DNA of 64,000 bases from Ptychodera flava (GCF_041260155.1 NC_091930.1:14309656-14373655), one strand, 5' to 3'; numbered from the stretch's first letter, positions 1 to 12,679 are shown. The notes: generated from the letters alone by a model not told the origin. Made by a program: numbers and translations.

Positions 1-81
1 GATTGATCGATCGATCGAAGATAGATCTATCCCTATGAATCTATTCCCATGAATCTCTTGATCCAATACATTATCAGTTGA

Positions 82-268
82 TGTGATACGTTATCGGTAA
101 ATTTGTTGATACGTTATCGGTTAGCAAAAATTACTACGTTATCGGTTAGAAAAATTTACTACGTTATCGGTTCGTTACTACGTTATCGGTTGATTTACTA
201 CGTTATCGTTAATTTTTACTACGTTATCGGGTTTGATACGTTATCGGTTAGTTACTACGTTATCGGTT
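82..268. repeat. Tandem array of TACGTTATCGGTT motifs
   Basis: About nine copies of a core close to TACGTTATCGGTT occur every 18-26 bases, separated by short AT-rich spacers of variable length. The core is well conserved and the spacers are not, so this is a motif array and not a strict satellite. It ends about 15 bases before the interspersed repeat at 283. An open frame across it (repeating YYVIG residues) is only a translation of the repeat. No function is known to me. Confidence 0.85.
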
Positions 269-282
269 GTAACACGCCAAGC

Positions 283-690
283 TATTGCGGCGTTCATTGT
301 GTAAGTGGACACCAAACAGGCAACACGCTGGCTCATGCTCCAGAAAATGCCACTTTTTTAGTTTTCTCTGACAGCGAAAAACGCAGACAGACTGCCAAGC
401 TGTGAACTCTGCTATTGTATTCAAATTCTAACGCGACTGGAAAGCAATTTGTAGGAAATTAGAGCGCTGGTAGTGGGGAATCAATGACCTTTGGCAATTC
501 GAACCCGACCGTCAATCAAACGCTTGTATAAACTGTGTTTGCAGGATTAGCAAAATATGACAAAGGGTTGAAATCAGTTTGTGTAATTAAAGTTATAGAA
601 ATCAAACATCGCTCTGGCCAAGTGTTTGACTGAGAGGAGAACTCAACTAATGCGAAAACCTGAGATTGAAAATTACGGCTTTAAAAATGT
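283..690 (+). repeat. Interspersed repeat, left copy of an inverted pair
   Basis: This ~400-bp segment reappears in reverse complement at about 7095-7520. Shared landmarks include GTAAGTGGACACCAA, TTTGCAGGATTAGC/GATAAGCAAA-type sequence and GAGGAGAACTC. Similarity is partial with small indels, so the pair is old. The family is not recognised. The two could be independent copies of one repeat or the inverted arms of a ~7.2-kb element. A weak third match (GAGATTCAAAATTATGGGCTTAAA) lies near 4262. Confidence 0.7.
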
Positions 691-781
691 TGCACCGGGC
701 GGGGAAGTTTTGTGTACTTTAGGTAATAGATACCACTGTGGTGTTCGTGTAGTTTTATTTGCAGGATCAGGTGTTATGTAT

Positions 782-1635
782 TTTTATCATATACCTACAT
801 TCACGTGCCTGTGTAAAGCTATGGGAGAAAGCGCCCTCAGATGCGTGCACGTATCACGCCCCGGCCCGGTGCCCAAATATGAGCAATCGCGTGCATTTCT
901 GAACTACCTCCATTCTGGTTACTACGCGCGTTAACGTTGCTATCCGCACAGTCACTCGTGAAGTATTCTGCTCTGAGACTATTCGCCCCGTAGACGTATG
1001 TACAGAAGCATATGTACAATCGTCTATGGGGCGCACAGTCCAAGAGCGGAATATATCACAGGGGACTGTGCTATCCGCAAACGTTCCATTCGTACACAAA
1101 GCCAGCGCGAGATTAAGAAAACGTCTGCTCGCTTAGATAGTAGTTGCGCGTGGCGACAGTGGAGCCGCGCCGGTGACATCGGCTTTTATTTCTAAATCCT
1201 AGTGAAATCCTGTATATACTAAGTGCGTGCCTGTTCAGTATATAATAAATTACAATAAATTGACATCACGCTTTTGTCCTTCTTACACCTCGATTTCAGC
1301 CTGGATCTCTGTTGGTCACGTATACGCATGTTGCTTTGCGCGTTCTAGAATTCTGTAGGTAAACAAATGACGTCATTATGTATGTCAATCCACGACGGGA
1401 AGCGGCCATCGTATGAAAAACTGACACAAATGGATTTTTGATCTCGCGCGCATTTTTATCTCCTAAACAATGTTGAATAGTATGTAAAATACATATTTAT
1501 ACCATAAGGTATATGATAAAACCTTTACGGCCCTGATACGGCTTTTGCGGCCATTGGTCGTACGGGCCTCGCACGCTCGGGCCCTTCCGCAGTACGACCT
1601 CAGGCCGCAAAAGCCGTATCAGGTCGTAAAGGTTA
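782..1635. mobile_element. Foldback element: inverted TATCATATACC ends plus terminal palindrome
   Basis: TTTTATCATATACCT near 782-796 is answered by its reverse complement AGGTATATGATAAAA at 1507-1521. Directly after that lies a palindrome, 1520-1634, with ~50-bp arms (AACCTTTACGGCC... / ...GGTCGTAAAGGTT). An imperfect hairpin with ~80-bp arms fills about 912-1095. TTATGTAT occurs on both sides (774-781 and 1636-1643), which looks like an 8-bp target-site duplication and suggests the whole unit moved as one. No transposase is visible, so it would be non-autonomous. A second element with the same layout lies at 33125-34101. Confidence 0.6.
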
Positions 1636-1874
1636 TTATGTATCGAGATCAATGCATTCTTTATCGTACAATTCTGAAGCCAGATTGTGTACTTCCATTT
1701 TTATAGTGTCAGAGTTGTTCGCTGTTAGTTGCCTGTAGTATTGTTCGTTGCTCGGCTGTCTTTCGCACTCTATTATGTAATCTTTTGTGTCGATGATGGC
1801 AATGCCTGTACCCTTGTGGAATGGTTTGGTCGTTATTTGTTTATTTTGGATAGTGTTCGGAGCGCCATTGTTTT

Positions 1875-2026
1875 AGACTTGCTCCAAGTCTGTGGGCATA
1901 TTAATTTATCAAAAAAGTATAAATTGAAGGACTAAACTACAGCAGATTGTAGTCGTGTGGCGAGCACCTTGGCCCAGCCAGTAACTCAGCTGCCGTGAAA
2001 AGCCAGGCGACTGGGGGCCAGTCTAC
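1875..2026 (+). repeat. Hairpin-headed interspersed repeat, full copy 1
   Basis: The repeat starts with the self-complementary AGACTTGCTCCAAGTCT and the phrase GTGGGCATA. It continues through GGCGAGCACCTTGG and GTAACTCAGCTGC, and ends in GGGGCCAGTCTA, which can pair imperfectly with the start. The same order is found at 14813-14984. Shorter copies carrying only the head lie at 4025, 5223 and 24429. Compensating head and tail sequences suggest either short terminal inverted repeats or a structured RNA that was copied. The family is not recognised. Confidence 0.7.
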
Positions 2027-2029
2027 TAT

Positions 2030-4020
2030 TATTTCAGCATGTGATATGTTTCGTTTCCTGTTGTTGACGGAAAGATTATAAATTGCTAGTTTTGATGCTT
2101 CGAGTTAGTTTAAGGTTTGGTACCGGTGTTGTATGATGTTATTGGTGTCCAGTTTGATTTCAACTTGAATGTGTGCTGTTTGGACTGTTTGTGTTTCATA
2201 ATTTATAGGAGTCTAATTTTCCGTATGAAGCCGTTGATATCCTTCAGTGAGTCTTTTCTGTTTAGACGTTGTGGTGTTGGAATGAATTTCAAGCCTTCGT
2301 TTAGATCCAGACCTCACATTTCTTTGCGTGATGAAGGTCCTTAAAGAAAATCAAGTTTGTGTTAGCCTCTATTTTTCGTGTCATTTTATATCGGTGTGAG
2401 CTTTTTCTGTATATATGATTTCCTGTTTTTTGTCTTTTAGTTTCTAAGTTTTTTGTTGACCTCCCTTTATCTGTAATTTATGTGGTTACTGTTAAATCAC
2501 CAAAAACACAGCACAAGGGACTATTCAAAATTATCGGAAGAGCCCTATAGACCAATAAGGTACAAGTTTCCCGAAAGGTGACAAGTACATTGGACCAACC
2601 AAACATTTGAGGAAAAACATCGGGAACAACAGACCTTAATTGACAGGCCATAATCCTAAATTTGTCAATTTTGGTGTGGGCGCGGGGCTGGAATGGATAC
2701 GTGTATTTTCTTTACGTCATTAAAGAAAAACATACTTATTAGTTATTTTTGTGATCAGCTAATCTTGAATTCCCAGCGATCACAGTAATACTTTTTATAG
2801 GATTCTCCCCATTTTACACAAATCTTAATAAACCTTGTTGATGTGGATAGCATTTTTCTATGGTAGAGCAGCACTCCAATAAGCAGCGTCACTCATCTTT
2901 GTTTCTGTCAAGATCAGAGACTGAATATTTTATGAAACCCTTTTTTCATCAAAGATGACAAGGAAACCCCATCATACTATATATTTTCCGAAAGCAGAGA
3001 CTCTAAAATTTAGTGTGGTAGCAGTAGTTTACTCGAAGGAAGATGGTGTGGGTATTTTTGGGGTAAAAAACACCTGAGTACTTTACGCCATTTTCTGAAA
3101 AATAATATTTCTTGAAAGAAGAGTAGATGAACAAAAAAAACCCGACTATTTTATTTTGCATTATCTATCCTCATCCTAAAATGACAAGGGGTGAAAGACT
3201 GACAGTGCAAAAGTTTTTAAAATCATGATTAGCAAAATTAAAATGCCTCTTATTCAAAATGTTAGATCTTATTGGCAAACAAAATAGCAGTTTTGTTATT
3301 TAGTATTTAAAGAACATAATGTGAAAATTTCAAACAATTTGACTCAGCCAGAGTGGTGTTAAATTTTTGGAAATTTTGAATTTTTGAGGTAAAAGAAGTC
3401 AGGAAATCGGGTGATTTGCATACATTTTCATAAATTAACACCTCTATATCACGCAACTTACAACTGCTTGACAAGCTAAAAGGCAAAGCCAACCAATGTG
3501 TTAATCTTTGGTTGACAAATAAATTAAAACTATGAATATTTGCGAAAAAGTGATTTTGGAGCACATACGGTGTGTTGGGTGCAGCGCCCCTTACTGCTAC
3601 GAGCGAATTACAAGCAGCTGCTGAAGAAAAATTGAAATAACTTACTTCATCAATGAGATCAATATTTGTACACCTAGAGTGTCCATTAAGCAAATGGTTT
3701 CATGTTTCTAGTGCTCATAATTAATACTGCAACGCTCTGTATTTCGGGTTTCAGGCGGTATGCTTCAAATAAGCGGTGCATTCACAAACTATTCCTACTT
3801 GTGCCGAATGAAAAGTGCAAACTCTGCAATATTGCATGAACTTCGTCGATGCTAACTCGCTGTGAAACCCCAAAATTTCGGGATTACTTAATATGCTAAG
3901 TCGATTGGAACAGACCCTCGAGGGTCTATGGTTGGAAAATGAAATCACGTTGACATCGATTATACCAAAATCAAACTGCAGAATTGCGTACTAAATGTGC
4001 TGACATGCAGCCATCAATTC
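2030..4020. other. Anonymous AT-rich DNA
   Basis: I see no gene, tandem repeat or recognisable mobile element here. Short open frames on both strands (up to 128 codons at 3307-3693, minus) have no domain-like sequence and biased, low-complexity composition. Confidence 0.5.
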
Positions 4021-4024
4021 CCCT

Positions 4025-4085
4025 AGACTCGCTCCAAGTCTGTGGGCATATAAATATCAAATAAAGTGTCAGTAAGTAAAAAGCA
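4025..4085 (+). repeat. Hairpin-headed repeat, truncated copy
   Basis: AGACTCGCTCCAAGTCT followed by GTGGGCATATAAATATCAAA matches the first ~55 bases of the family at 1875 and 14813, after which similarity is lost. A still shorter head (GACTTGATTCAAGTC) is at 5223-5237. In every truncated copy the hairpin head is the part retained. Confidence 0.6.
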
Positions 4086-5322
4086 CGCAAAGCACTAATA
4101 GAGGAATAATTTTCGACACATTTTCATTCTTCAGTAAACAATGAATATCCATCTAATGCTGTTTCAACAACATACGCGACATTTCGGTCGTAATATGTAA
4201 GTAAAAGTGACAATACTTTTCATTAAGGGGATGGGTATACTAAGTGACCAACCGCCACCTGTGAGATTCAAAATTATGGGCTTAAAATCTTAGCCCCTGT
4301 AAACACATCGATCCCGTTGATGTATGAATATGGTATAGATAATCTATCGTTTATGAATTCTAACTTTCGTCTGAAAAAGAAAATTCAGCTTTGTTATAAA
4401 TGCAACTTTGATCCCGACATACCACAATAATAAAAAGAGAGCGGTCGAAAATGAGTAATGATAGGATCTCGTGATCATTGCCAAGGGTGACTGTGTATAA
4501 TCACACCCTTATACTTACAGAAAATTTACGAAATACTGATCGTGCCCGCACAGACATGTTAAAAGTTGAAATAAATAATGAATCCGGGGGGGGGGGGGTA
4601 AGAATATTGTGAACAGCAAAACGAACGTTTTCGTCATCGCTAACAACACTCCGTAGGCAATTGCAAAGAAAAATGGGGCATGGTCAATTTGTTGAGTAAC
4701 GGTGCATGGAGTAACCGACAAAACGTTGAAATGCAGGGCCCAGTGAACTTGGATGGTGGACAGATATTAAATTCTTTTAAAACATAGGGTATGCAGCATC
4801 CAGATATAGTAAGTAAAATCTTCTTCTCCAAATATCAGAAAGTAAAATCTTCCGGGGATGTTACTTTACTATTTCGAGTTACTGATGCAACGCTCGGAGA
4901 AGAGTTTTAGCACTCAAAGGAGAACAGGGGCGATCGACACTCTTTATCAGCAGTCAACATTGCGCGCCTTTTTTATTATTTCACATTGCAGGAACAACGT
5001 GATTTGCAAATAAGACCAAAAATGTGCCTTGTATATTTTCTCCTTCAAATATTTTAATTGGAACCAGCACTTGTGCACTCAGCCAAAATAGAGTCTCAAT
5101 TTTTCATGTTGTACCACTTTATTTGCTGTCGATGCTATATACATGTCCAGGTACACAAGTTAAGTGCCAATGTAGTTTTGAATTGCAAGGCCTATATAGA
5201 TCTCTTCAATGTGACAGTCCTAGACTTGATTCAAGTCGGTGAATTAAAAAAATGAAATCATTTGCAATAGTTTCCCTTGTGTCTCTTCTATTTTGTAAGC
5301 CTTATTTGAAATTTGGTAGCCC
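4086..5322. other. Anonymous DNA with a short poly-G run
   Basis: No gene or element is recognised apart from the hairpin head at 5223-5237. A run of about ten G residues lies near 4587. Open frames are short and overlap on opposite strands, as expected by chance. Confidence 0.5.
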
Positions 5323-5324
5323 AG

Positions 5325-5400
5325 GTCAGGATTTTCTAGTGATCGAACGCGGTACCTTTGAGCAAGAGGCGTATTACCATAATTATGCCGGGCCCCCGAA
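5325..5400 (-). repeat. Possible tRNA-like SINE head
   Basis: Read on the minus strand, TGGTAATACGCCTCTTGCTC resembles a pol III A box region. GCGTTCGATCAC, ~30 bases later, resembles a B box. The spacing and the order match the head of the SINE at 13972, but no central domain follows. A decayed SINE head is the simplest reading; this is not a functional tRNA gene. Confidence 0.35.
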
Positions 5401-5649
5401 AATTCATCGTCAGTAATCCCTCATTATCTTATACTGTGAGCAAACTAACTTCATTTACACTTCGCCATGAAATACATACAGGTGGCGCTTTTTGCGACTG
5501 ATTAACAGGCGTTATTAGCTGTAGAAGTTAGAATCGGCGAAGTTGTAATGCTGTTGAAGTACCTTTCGCTTTAGAGTTGTCGTTTTTTTATCCGTAAATA
5601 TATCTGAAATGTCTGGTCTCTGTAAAGTTTCAATGCTTCGTCAAATAAT

Positions 5650-5795
5650 GTAAGGTTATTCCCAAAATACCAGGATTGCTGTCCGAGTTTATTGTGCAGC
5701 GGAAGTATTGTCCGAGACGCGTAGCGTCGAGGACAATACCAAAGCATACGATGCACGAGGACATAAATCCCGGTAGTTTTGGAATAACCGTATTG
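5650..5795. mobile_element. Short MITE with ~35-bp terminal inverted repeats
   Basis: AAGGTTATTCCCAAAATACC at the left is matched by the reverse complement of the right end (GGTAGTTTTGGAATAACC), leaving ~75 bases between, including the palindrome-like GAGACGCGTAGCGTC. One arm of the same family recurs at 47590-47645 (AAGGTTATTCACAAAATACC), confirming a mobile repeat. It is far too short to encode a transposase. Confidence 0.7.
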
Positions 5796-5814
5796 TTATA
5801 CACCTTTTTAGTCC

Positions 5815-6300
5815 AACTTTGCAATTAAGGCGAAATTAAGGCGTCTTTTGGATGCTCGTCGTGCACTGTACTGGGTGATCGCCAGCAGACTGGGAACGCG
5901 TTGAGCGCGTCCGCTAAGCGCGCAGAACGAAATTTCAACCCGTGCTGAGTAGTGCACATGGTAGAAATTGTACGTCAGCAGCATAATTTCACTCAAATTC
6001 ACAGGTTTTGGACTGATCATGATTTAATTTGGGAAGTACTGAATGCTAAGAAGTATATGTTTTTGTGAAAAATGTAAATTTTTTCTTCTTTTTCTCCGTG
6101 TTGACGTAAAGGTGTTTTGAGGTCAAAGGTCAAATGGCGTCCAATACACCTTAAGTTATTTTACTCCGCGTCAATAACGGTTATTGGGCCCCACGTTTCC
6201 TGATACCGAAACTTACTGTACGACAAAACTCCATAGATTAAAGACGTAGGTGTATAATAATTTTTTTCTAGTGTACATCTTGAGCTTCCACAATATGATG
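5815..6300 (+). repeat. Interspersed repeat, plus-strand copy
   Basis: About 480 bases that reappear inverted at 46530-46990 with the same order of landmarks: GCGTCCGCTAAGC, GCAGCATAATTTCACTC, AGTACTGAATG, GACGTAAAGGTGTTTTGAG, CCAATAACACC-type sequence and GATACCGAAACTTACTG. Copies differ by many substitutions and indels. In both places a piece of the AAGGTTATTC MITE lies within about 0.6 kb. The family and coding capacity are unknown. Confidence 0.7.
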
Positions 6301-7090
6301 TAGGGTGACGTATACTTGCTTTGTTCACTCCTTTGCTGACGTTCAAGGATGGATGGCGCAAATCTAACTTTGACACCCTTTACTTTGTTATATGGCCTTA
6401 CAATTGCATTGCTGGCTTAATTTAATAGGAATGGAAGGATCATCTGAAAATTTGGCAAGATACAGCTAACGACTTCATCATCGTACTTTTCTATTACATC
6501 ATGGTTGTAACTGCCCCACTTTTGAAAAGAAAACTGTACCTATTTTCGTACTTCATAATAGCTCATGCAAACAGCTCACTGATACGCATAACACCCTGGG
6601 TGGTTATCAAAGCTCAAGGAACTTAAATTACATAATAAACGAGCCCCTCTTAATGTTTCGTTCTTCTGATAAAAATGAGCGGATCAACTTATTTATAGTT
6701 TCATTTATTAACACATTTGCAATGAAATATTTATATATATCTATGAGAAAGTCTTTTGAAATACAGTACTTGATTCGTAAGAAATACTCCTTTTTTGTTT
6801 GTCTTGTTCAGTATTCTTTTTTCGTTCTGTAAACAAACGTTCTGTATCTACAAATCTCAAAATCTACCTTTGGCATTGCGAACGTGCTGACCCACAAACT
6901 GTGTAAAATAGGCAAATTATTTGACGTCTGTACATGAAGAGTAAGGCTGAGGGCGCAATACACAAGTCTGTTGACATCTACATAATGAGTGTGCGACTAC
7001 TAGACTTCTTGCCCTGAGATCTGTATTTAGATAGTGCCTTTTAGTATTATATTTCATTATTGAGGCGCTAATATAAAATGCTAAAACGTG
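6301..7090. other. Anonymous AT-rich DNA
   Basis: No coding signature, repeat or element boundary was found in this stretch. Confidence 0.5.
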
Positions 7091-7094
7091 GTAT

Positions 7095-7520
7095 TTAAAG
7101 CCGCACTTTTCAATCCCAGGTTCTCGCATTAGTGGAGTTCTCCTCCCAGTCAAACACATGGCCAGTACGATGTTTGATTTCTATAACATTAATTACACAA
7201 ACTGATTTCAATCTTTTGTCACCTTTTGCTTATCCTGCAAACAGAGCTTATATAACCGTTTGATTGACGGTCGGTTCAAATTGCCAACGGTCATTTATTC
7301 CCCAGCACCACACTCGAATTTCCTTAAAAAACGTCTTCCAGTCACGTTAGAATTTGAATATAACCACTGAGTTCGATCGGCAGCAGCTTCGTGCTGACCG
7401 CTTGGCAGTCTGTCAGCGTTTTTACGGTCGGAATAAACTAAAAAGTGGCATTTTCTGGAGCGTGTTCCCTCATGTTACCTGCTTGGTGTCCACTTACACA
7501 ATGAACGCCGCCATAGGTTG
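7095..7520 (-). repeat. Interspersed repeat, right copy of an inverted pair
   Basis: Reverse-complement counterpart of the 283-690 repeat. Similarity begins near GGTATTTAAAGCCGCAC and ends near GTGTCCACTTACACAATGAACGCC. The mutual orientation is head to head across ~6.4 kb. Confidence 0.7.
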
Positions 7521-7524
7521 GTGC

Positions 7525-9250
7525 CCTTTAAATCTCAACGTAATAGAAATGAAAGTCTCTTCAACCCTTGTTACGTACTGAAGGTCAGACAACCAATGGT
7601 GGAAAACATAAACAGTAAAAGGTGAATACATTAACGGCAGTTCTCTCTTTAATCAAAGTAATAGCTGTATAAATTTCTTAAATGTAGTCGCACTGAAAGC
7701 GATCAAAGATATATGGAACGACTATTTAATTTCACTAATCAGGTCTATGTTGGTAGTGGAAAATTATAATACGAACATTTTGAAGGAAACAATTGTATTT
7801 GGGGAGCGGAGGGTTGAGCTCTGTTTCGATTATCACGCGAAAGGTTGCAAACCGCATGTGTTTTATTCAATCACCGTACAAATTTGGTGTTGAAATATAT
7901 GTTATTTAAAAACTCGTGGCATTTTAAACTCCCTATAACCTATTGCAGTAATTCATAGTGTTTTAAGATTTTCAAAGCCATAATTTCACATTTTCAATCA
8001 TTAGTTTGGTTTTAGGTCAAATACAAGGAGTTTTCGTTTGTCAAGTGTGTATTTTAATTACGTAATATCCATTTCTATCATACAAGCTATATTTTATCGG
8101 ACTATTTTGTGCCGATATACCCACTGTAAACATCACGTTCAAACCATTCAATAGAGAACACTGATAGACTACGAAAAAAACACGCACAACAGTTGAAATT
8201 GAAAATTCTAATGAGAAAACAATTTTTGTTGCTGTGAAGCAAAATTTACTTTATATTAGCATATTGTTGCAAATTAACATTTTTTGTCTTTCGACACTGC
8301 ACACATCTCTTACCTTCGAGATGAAATTTCAAAGTGTTGGACGTTGATCTTAAATAACTATCTATCCTCAATAACTGATCTCAAATGTTTACATTGTATT
8401 CACAGCTACAGGGAGCTATGTACCACATCATTTTTTTCACTACACTTCTTTGCCTCTTTTTTATCTAAGTTTTTATTCTTTTTCCTTAGTATCTACATAA
8501 TTATCAATGACGTGTCTTCCGTTTCCATTCCTTTTTAATATGAACAAATGGCTTCAATTTGAACTTACATTAAGTTATCAACTGTTAATTTTGATCTGCA
8601 TTACGCTGGCATGTTCGTTCGTCAGATCTCCAATCTTTGTGAATTCGAATACGATCGAAAATATGCTGCATTTGTTCGCCTTATTACACACTGATGCGTA
8701 TAACACCGAGTATGCGACGTACATTGCGTATTATTTAACTTCACAACCATTATAACCGAGATGAATCGAGAAATCAAAGTGTGAAGTAAATTTTATTCTG
8801 AAAGTAAATAATGCAACAGTACTTAATTTCGCTTAAACTCCCCTAGTTGGTTGCAGCTGCACAACCTTGTTTCAATATTTGTTAAGAATTGAATCAAACA
8901 GACTTCTCCAGTGGAACGAACATATAAGAGGGAAGTGATCATCCGTAGATGGGCTTGTGACCCATTATTTTATTCGAGACATATGAAGTTCAACACTGAA
9001 CCATAAAATTAGTAAAATTATTAATAAACTGTTAAGCGGGAATTATGATATTTGACAAAGTATTTTATTGAAAAATCGGAAATTTCAATTAACGCAGATG
9101 TCGACTGACGGCGACGTGGACATCAATTGTGATCATTAAAAATTTCTCCACAATATTTGAGTATGATTTTTCCAAACCTTCGATACATTATTGAAAATGA
9201 CACAAATGTAACTGAAACGTTATAAGAAGCAGAAAATATTTTTGAAATAG
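7525..9250. other. Anonymous AT-rich DNA
   Basis: No gene, tandem repeat or transposon end seen. The two overlapping open frames at 8284-8755 are rich in phenylalanine and leucine from T-rich sequence and show no domain features. Confidence 0.5.
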
Positions 9251-9254
9251 ATTT

Positions 9255-9730
9255 ATGTATAACGTCACATTTCATAAAATATATAGAATTGCTGTCATCA
9301 TGACGTCAAAAGCAGATTTATTTCAACTCCTTCTTGAAACAGAAATAATCTGATAAGATATTGGTATCATGATTTTTCAATTATCAAATGTTAATCTTCA
9401 AGAACAATATCGTTGTTGCGACACAGAGGCTCGATCACCTTTTGATTATAAAGAAAACAACAAACAAAATACTGAAGCAGGCAAACAGGTTTTGCAATAG
9501 AAACAAAATGAGGTCATATTTCATGAAATACATAGAATTCCTGTTATCATAACGTGAGTATATTTCAACTCCTTCTTGACAAGAATTGACTTTATCATAC
9601 TTTGATATTATGTTTTTTAATCGCAAATGCTACTATTCAAATAACATATCCTTTGGTTGCGAACACAGTGGTTCTATTCTCCTTTGATCTAAGGAAATAA
9701 CGAGCAGAAATACTTAAGTAGGCAAAGATT
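9255..9730. repeat. Diverged tandem duplication, ~240-bp unit
   Basis: The block starting near TTTCATAAAATATATAGAATTG (about 9270) and continuing through ATTTCAACTCCTTCTTGA (9321) is repeated about 240 bases on (ATTTCAACTCCTTCTTGA at 9561). Both copies end in a GCAGAAATACT/GCAGGCAAA-like segment. Copies are perhaps 75-80% alike, so the duplication is old. Not coding. Confidence 0.7.
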
Positions 9731-9739
9731 AATCTAGGG

Positions 9740-11830
9740 AAATATTTAATCATACAAACATATAATTGATGATGCATTTTGACAATGTGTGAAAATGAAA
9801 AGATACTGAGTATATAGGTGTCTAACTTATTACGAATGAAAACAAATCAGATTCGTTCCAGTGAAGAGTCATAAGTCTACAGTAAGTCTTTGCACTGCAG
9901 CCTTGGAGAAATTCGTCAAATTATCAAGGCCATACTAATTTTTGTAACAAAGCATAATTATATAATTAAAAACCAGACAGGAACTACTGTATTGTTAAAA
10001 CTCATAAAACTGAGATTATATAATAATGTAACATTACAACTTCCTGACGTTAATGGTCGAAAGAGAAATAAGACCAAAATGTGTTTCAACACCCAAGATA
10101 ACGTTTCACACTTACAATTATTTCGTGCAGAAAGTAAAACGCTAATGGGTAAATGAAAGAAGATTTGTCTAAGATACTTGTTGTAGACTTTGTTGAAATA
10201 GGCGGATCGTATTTCTTCATGAAAGACGATAAAAGAGTTAAAGCAGCCTACTCATGGTAATTAAGATTTTCTTGTAGGAAAATAAAAGGTACGAAAATAC
10301 ACGCCACACAGTGTCTGACACTATGATTTGTATGAGAACTAGGTTTAGAGTTACAGTGGAGTCAAGACGTGCCCCTGGACAGACCCAAGTAAAGTCAAAC
10401 TAAAATGTTACAATAATAACAAGTTTAAAAGGAATTTTCAAACGTTAATCTGAATTATCAAATGAATTACACGATAAGAACGGCAAAGAAAATACCTAGG
10501 TCAAAATATGACAAACTATGTGAATAGCGTAAGCAGATCCAGGAAGACTATAAATATCAATTCAATAATACGCGAAAGCTATTAGCCAACTAACCGAAAA
10601 ACCAAAACGATCACGTTGTGCATTACAGAAATTGCACGGTGCGTAAAAATTATCCTGGCTTAAATGTTGCGGTTGCAACAAATTTATCAGTCAGGCTTTA
10701 GGAAATATACTTAATTTAATACAGAAAAAAAAGAAGTGTGCTAAGAAAACTGAAAAAATGTAAGGCCGAACATAGTAATTGTTTATCATATATTTCTTTG
10801 GGGGACTTACACAAACATTTTAAAAGTTTAATTTGATTGTGGTTCTGTCAGTTAGTCTATTTCCCAAATGTATTTTCAGAGTTTATTTGTAACTGTCGTA
10901 TTGAATTATGGTTAAATGAATGCTTTGAAAAGGGTACCGTGTTTAAAACACAGCATCTAGCGGCCAAGATACTTTAGTTCTCCATCTTTGATGTTAGCAA
11001 AACAGAAACCAACAAAGGTTGACGCAAAGGCTTCCAAGGAATTCACTCACATCAGAAACATCTCTTTTTCGGCCTATTCAAACTTACAATCAATAACGTG
11101 TTCGATAATGTACGTAGAACCAAGAAACAGAAGATAAGTCTAACGTGTTACAAAACTGACTAGCGAGCAGCATATCAAAAACCAAACCGAGAAAAATCTA
11201 ATATATTGAACGATGGAAAGATACAATGAAAGAGGCTAAAACAGTTGCAATACTGTGAAAACATTATCGCTTATAAGATGGATACTGAAATAATGAATTA
11301 TAATTCCTTTCAGATAATGCTACAGCATTCAAAAAATTGATCCAGCAAATGTTTTCAACAAAACATATTTAGCATTGAAAGTTGTTACCATAAATTGGTC
11401 AGTATTGTTTTGCATTGTGACCAAAAATGAACCGTAGTGAAGGTTTTATAGATTATGCATGGCTTATGACTGGCTGTTACAGTTCAAATTTAAAACCAGT
11501 CCGACAAATTTTCAATGACATCAGGTAGCAGTTTTTCATTCAAAATACGTTTCATGGTAATAAGTGACATTACACATCATCTTTGACACTCCACTTTATG
11601 ACATGTAAGAATTTATCAACATTTTAGGTAAACATCGCGAAAATGTTTTGTGTCAATGAAATTACACACCAGAAACAATTATCTTTTCTAAGATTACAAA
11701 TTCTTTTGATACGTTTACGGTAATTAACAAGAACAATGTTGCTATAGTAACGCACATCATATTTGCCCAAAATATTCATAACGTGGTTTTTTTGAAACAC
11801 ACTCCAACATTGCATTTCAATAAGTTTTTG
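9740..11830. other. Anonymous AT-rich DNA
   Basis: Nothing beyond short chance open frames (longest 88 codons at 9890-10156). No element ends or regular repeats noticed. Confidence 0.5.
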
Positions 11831-11833
11831 TCA

Positions 11834-11919
11834 ACATTTAATTAAGGTTTCAAGACAAGAAATTGACCCTTTTTAAACATTTGATTAAGGTTTCAAGACA
11901 AGAAATTGACCCTTTTTAT
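11834..11919. repeat. 43-bp unit, two tandem copies
   Basis: ACATTTAATTAAGGTTTCAAGACAAG and its continuation to GACCCTTTTTA are repeated almost perfectly from 11877, with one base changed. The near identity shows a recent local duplication, perhaps by slippage. Confidence 0.9.
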
Positions 11920-12679
11920 TCTAACAATATCCTGGTGGTTAAGAAGTTCAGAATCCCCGTAAATTAAACATTTTCCAGATATTTTCCAGGGACACTTTTA
12001 GGAAACCACAGTGTCACCATTGTTTACATAACTATCACATGACAGGTAATTTACATAATCTTTCAAAATTATCTATGCTTTGTCTCAATACTTCAAAATA
12101 TCTGACTCAAACTTACTGGAATGCAAGCTGTCAGAACACTGTTGCAAAGGCTTGTCTCAGCCTTTTATATCTTGCTTAGTTTTTTTAGCAAAGTTTTAGA
12201 AAAACCAACCAGGGTTAAATCATCGCTCTGGAAGTGTTTCTGGCATAAAAATGCTTAGGAAGGTTTAAAAAGATTCTGAGACATACTTTGGAAGATACTT
12301 AGGACAGCATACACTCACACAAATTTTAGCCACTGAGCTAACCAAAATGTTCCCCTATATCTAGGATTTCACAAAATATATATTATACTGGGGTTCTGAG
12401 CTTATTAACCACTGAAGAATTGTTAGATTAAAAGGACAATTTATTGTCTAGGAACCTTAAGTTGCATTGCTGTCCTGAAATGGTTGTCACAGAAACGTAT
12501 ACCAACAGTCACCATCGTTTTTCTCTAAACGATCTAGAATGAACACATCTAAAAACATTATTTTAATTAGGAATTTCCGTTTTGAAAACTTAAGGGAATT
12601 GCAAATTTTTAACTCTTTATTACTTGCTATCGAAAGGACAAGGGGATTATTTTAGCTCATTAGCTCACAAACGTTAGCT

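Noticed and set aside
3307-3693. 128-codon minus-strand frame
   Set aside because: Composition is unremarkable, no domain is recognisable, and no splice or repeat context supports it.
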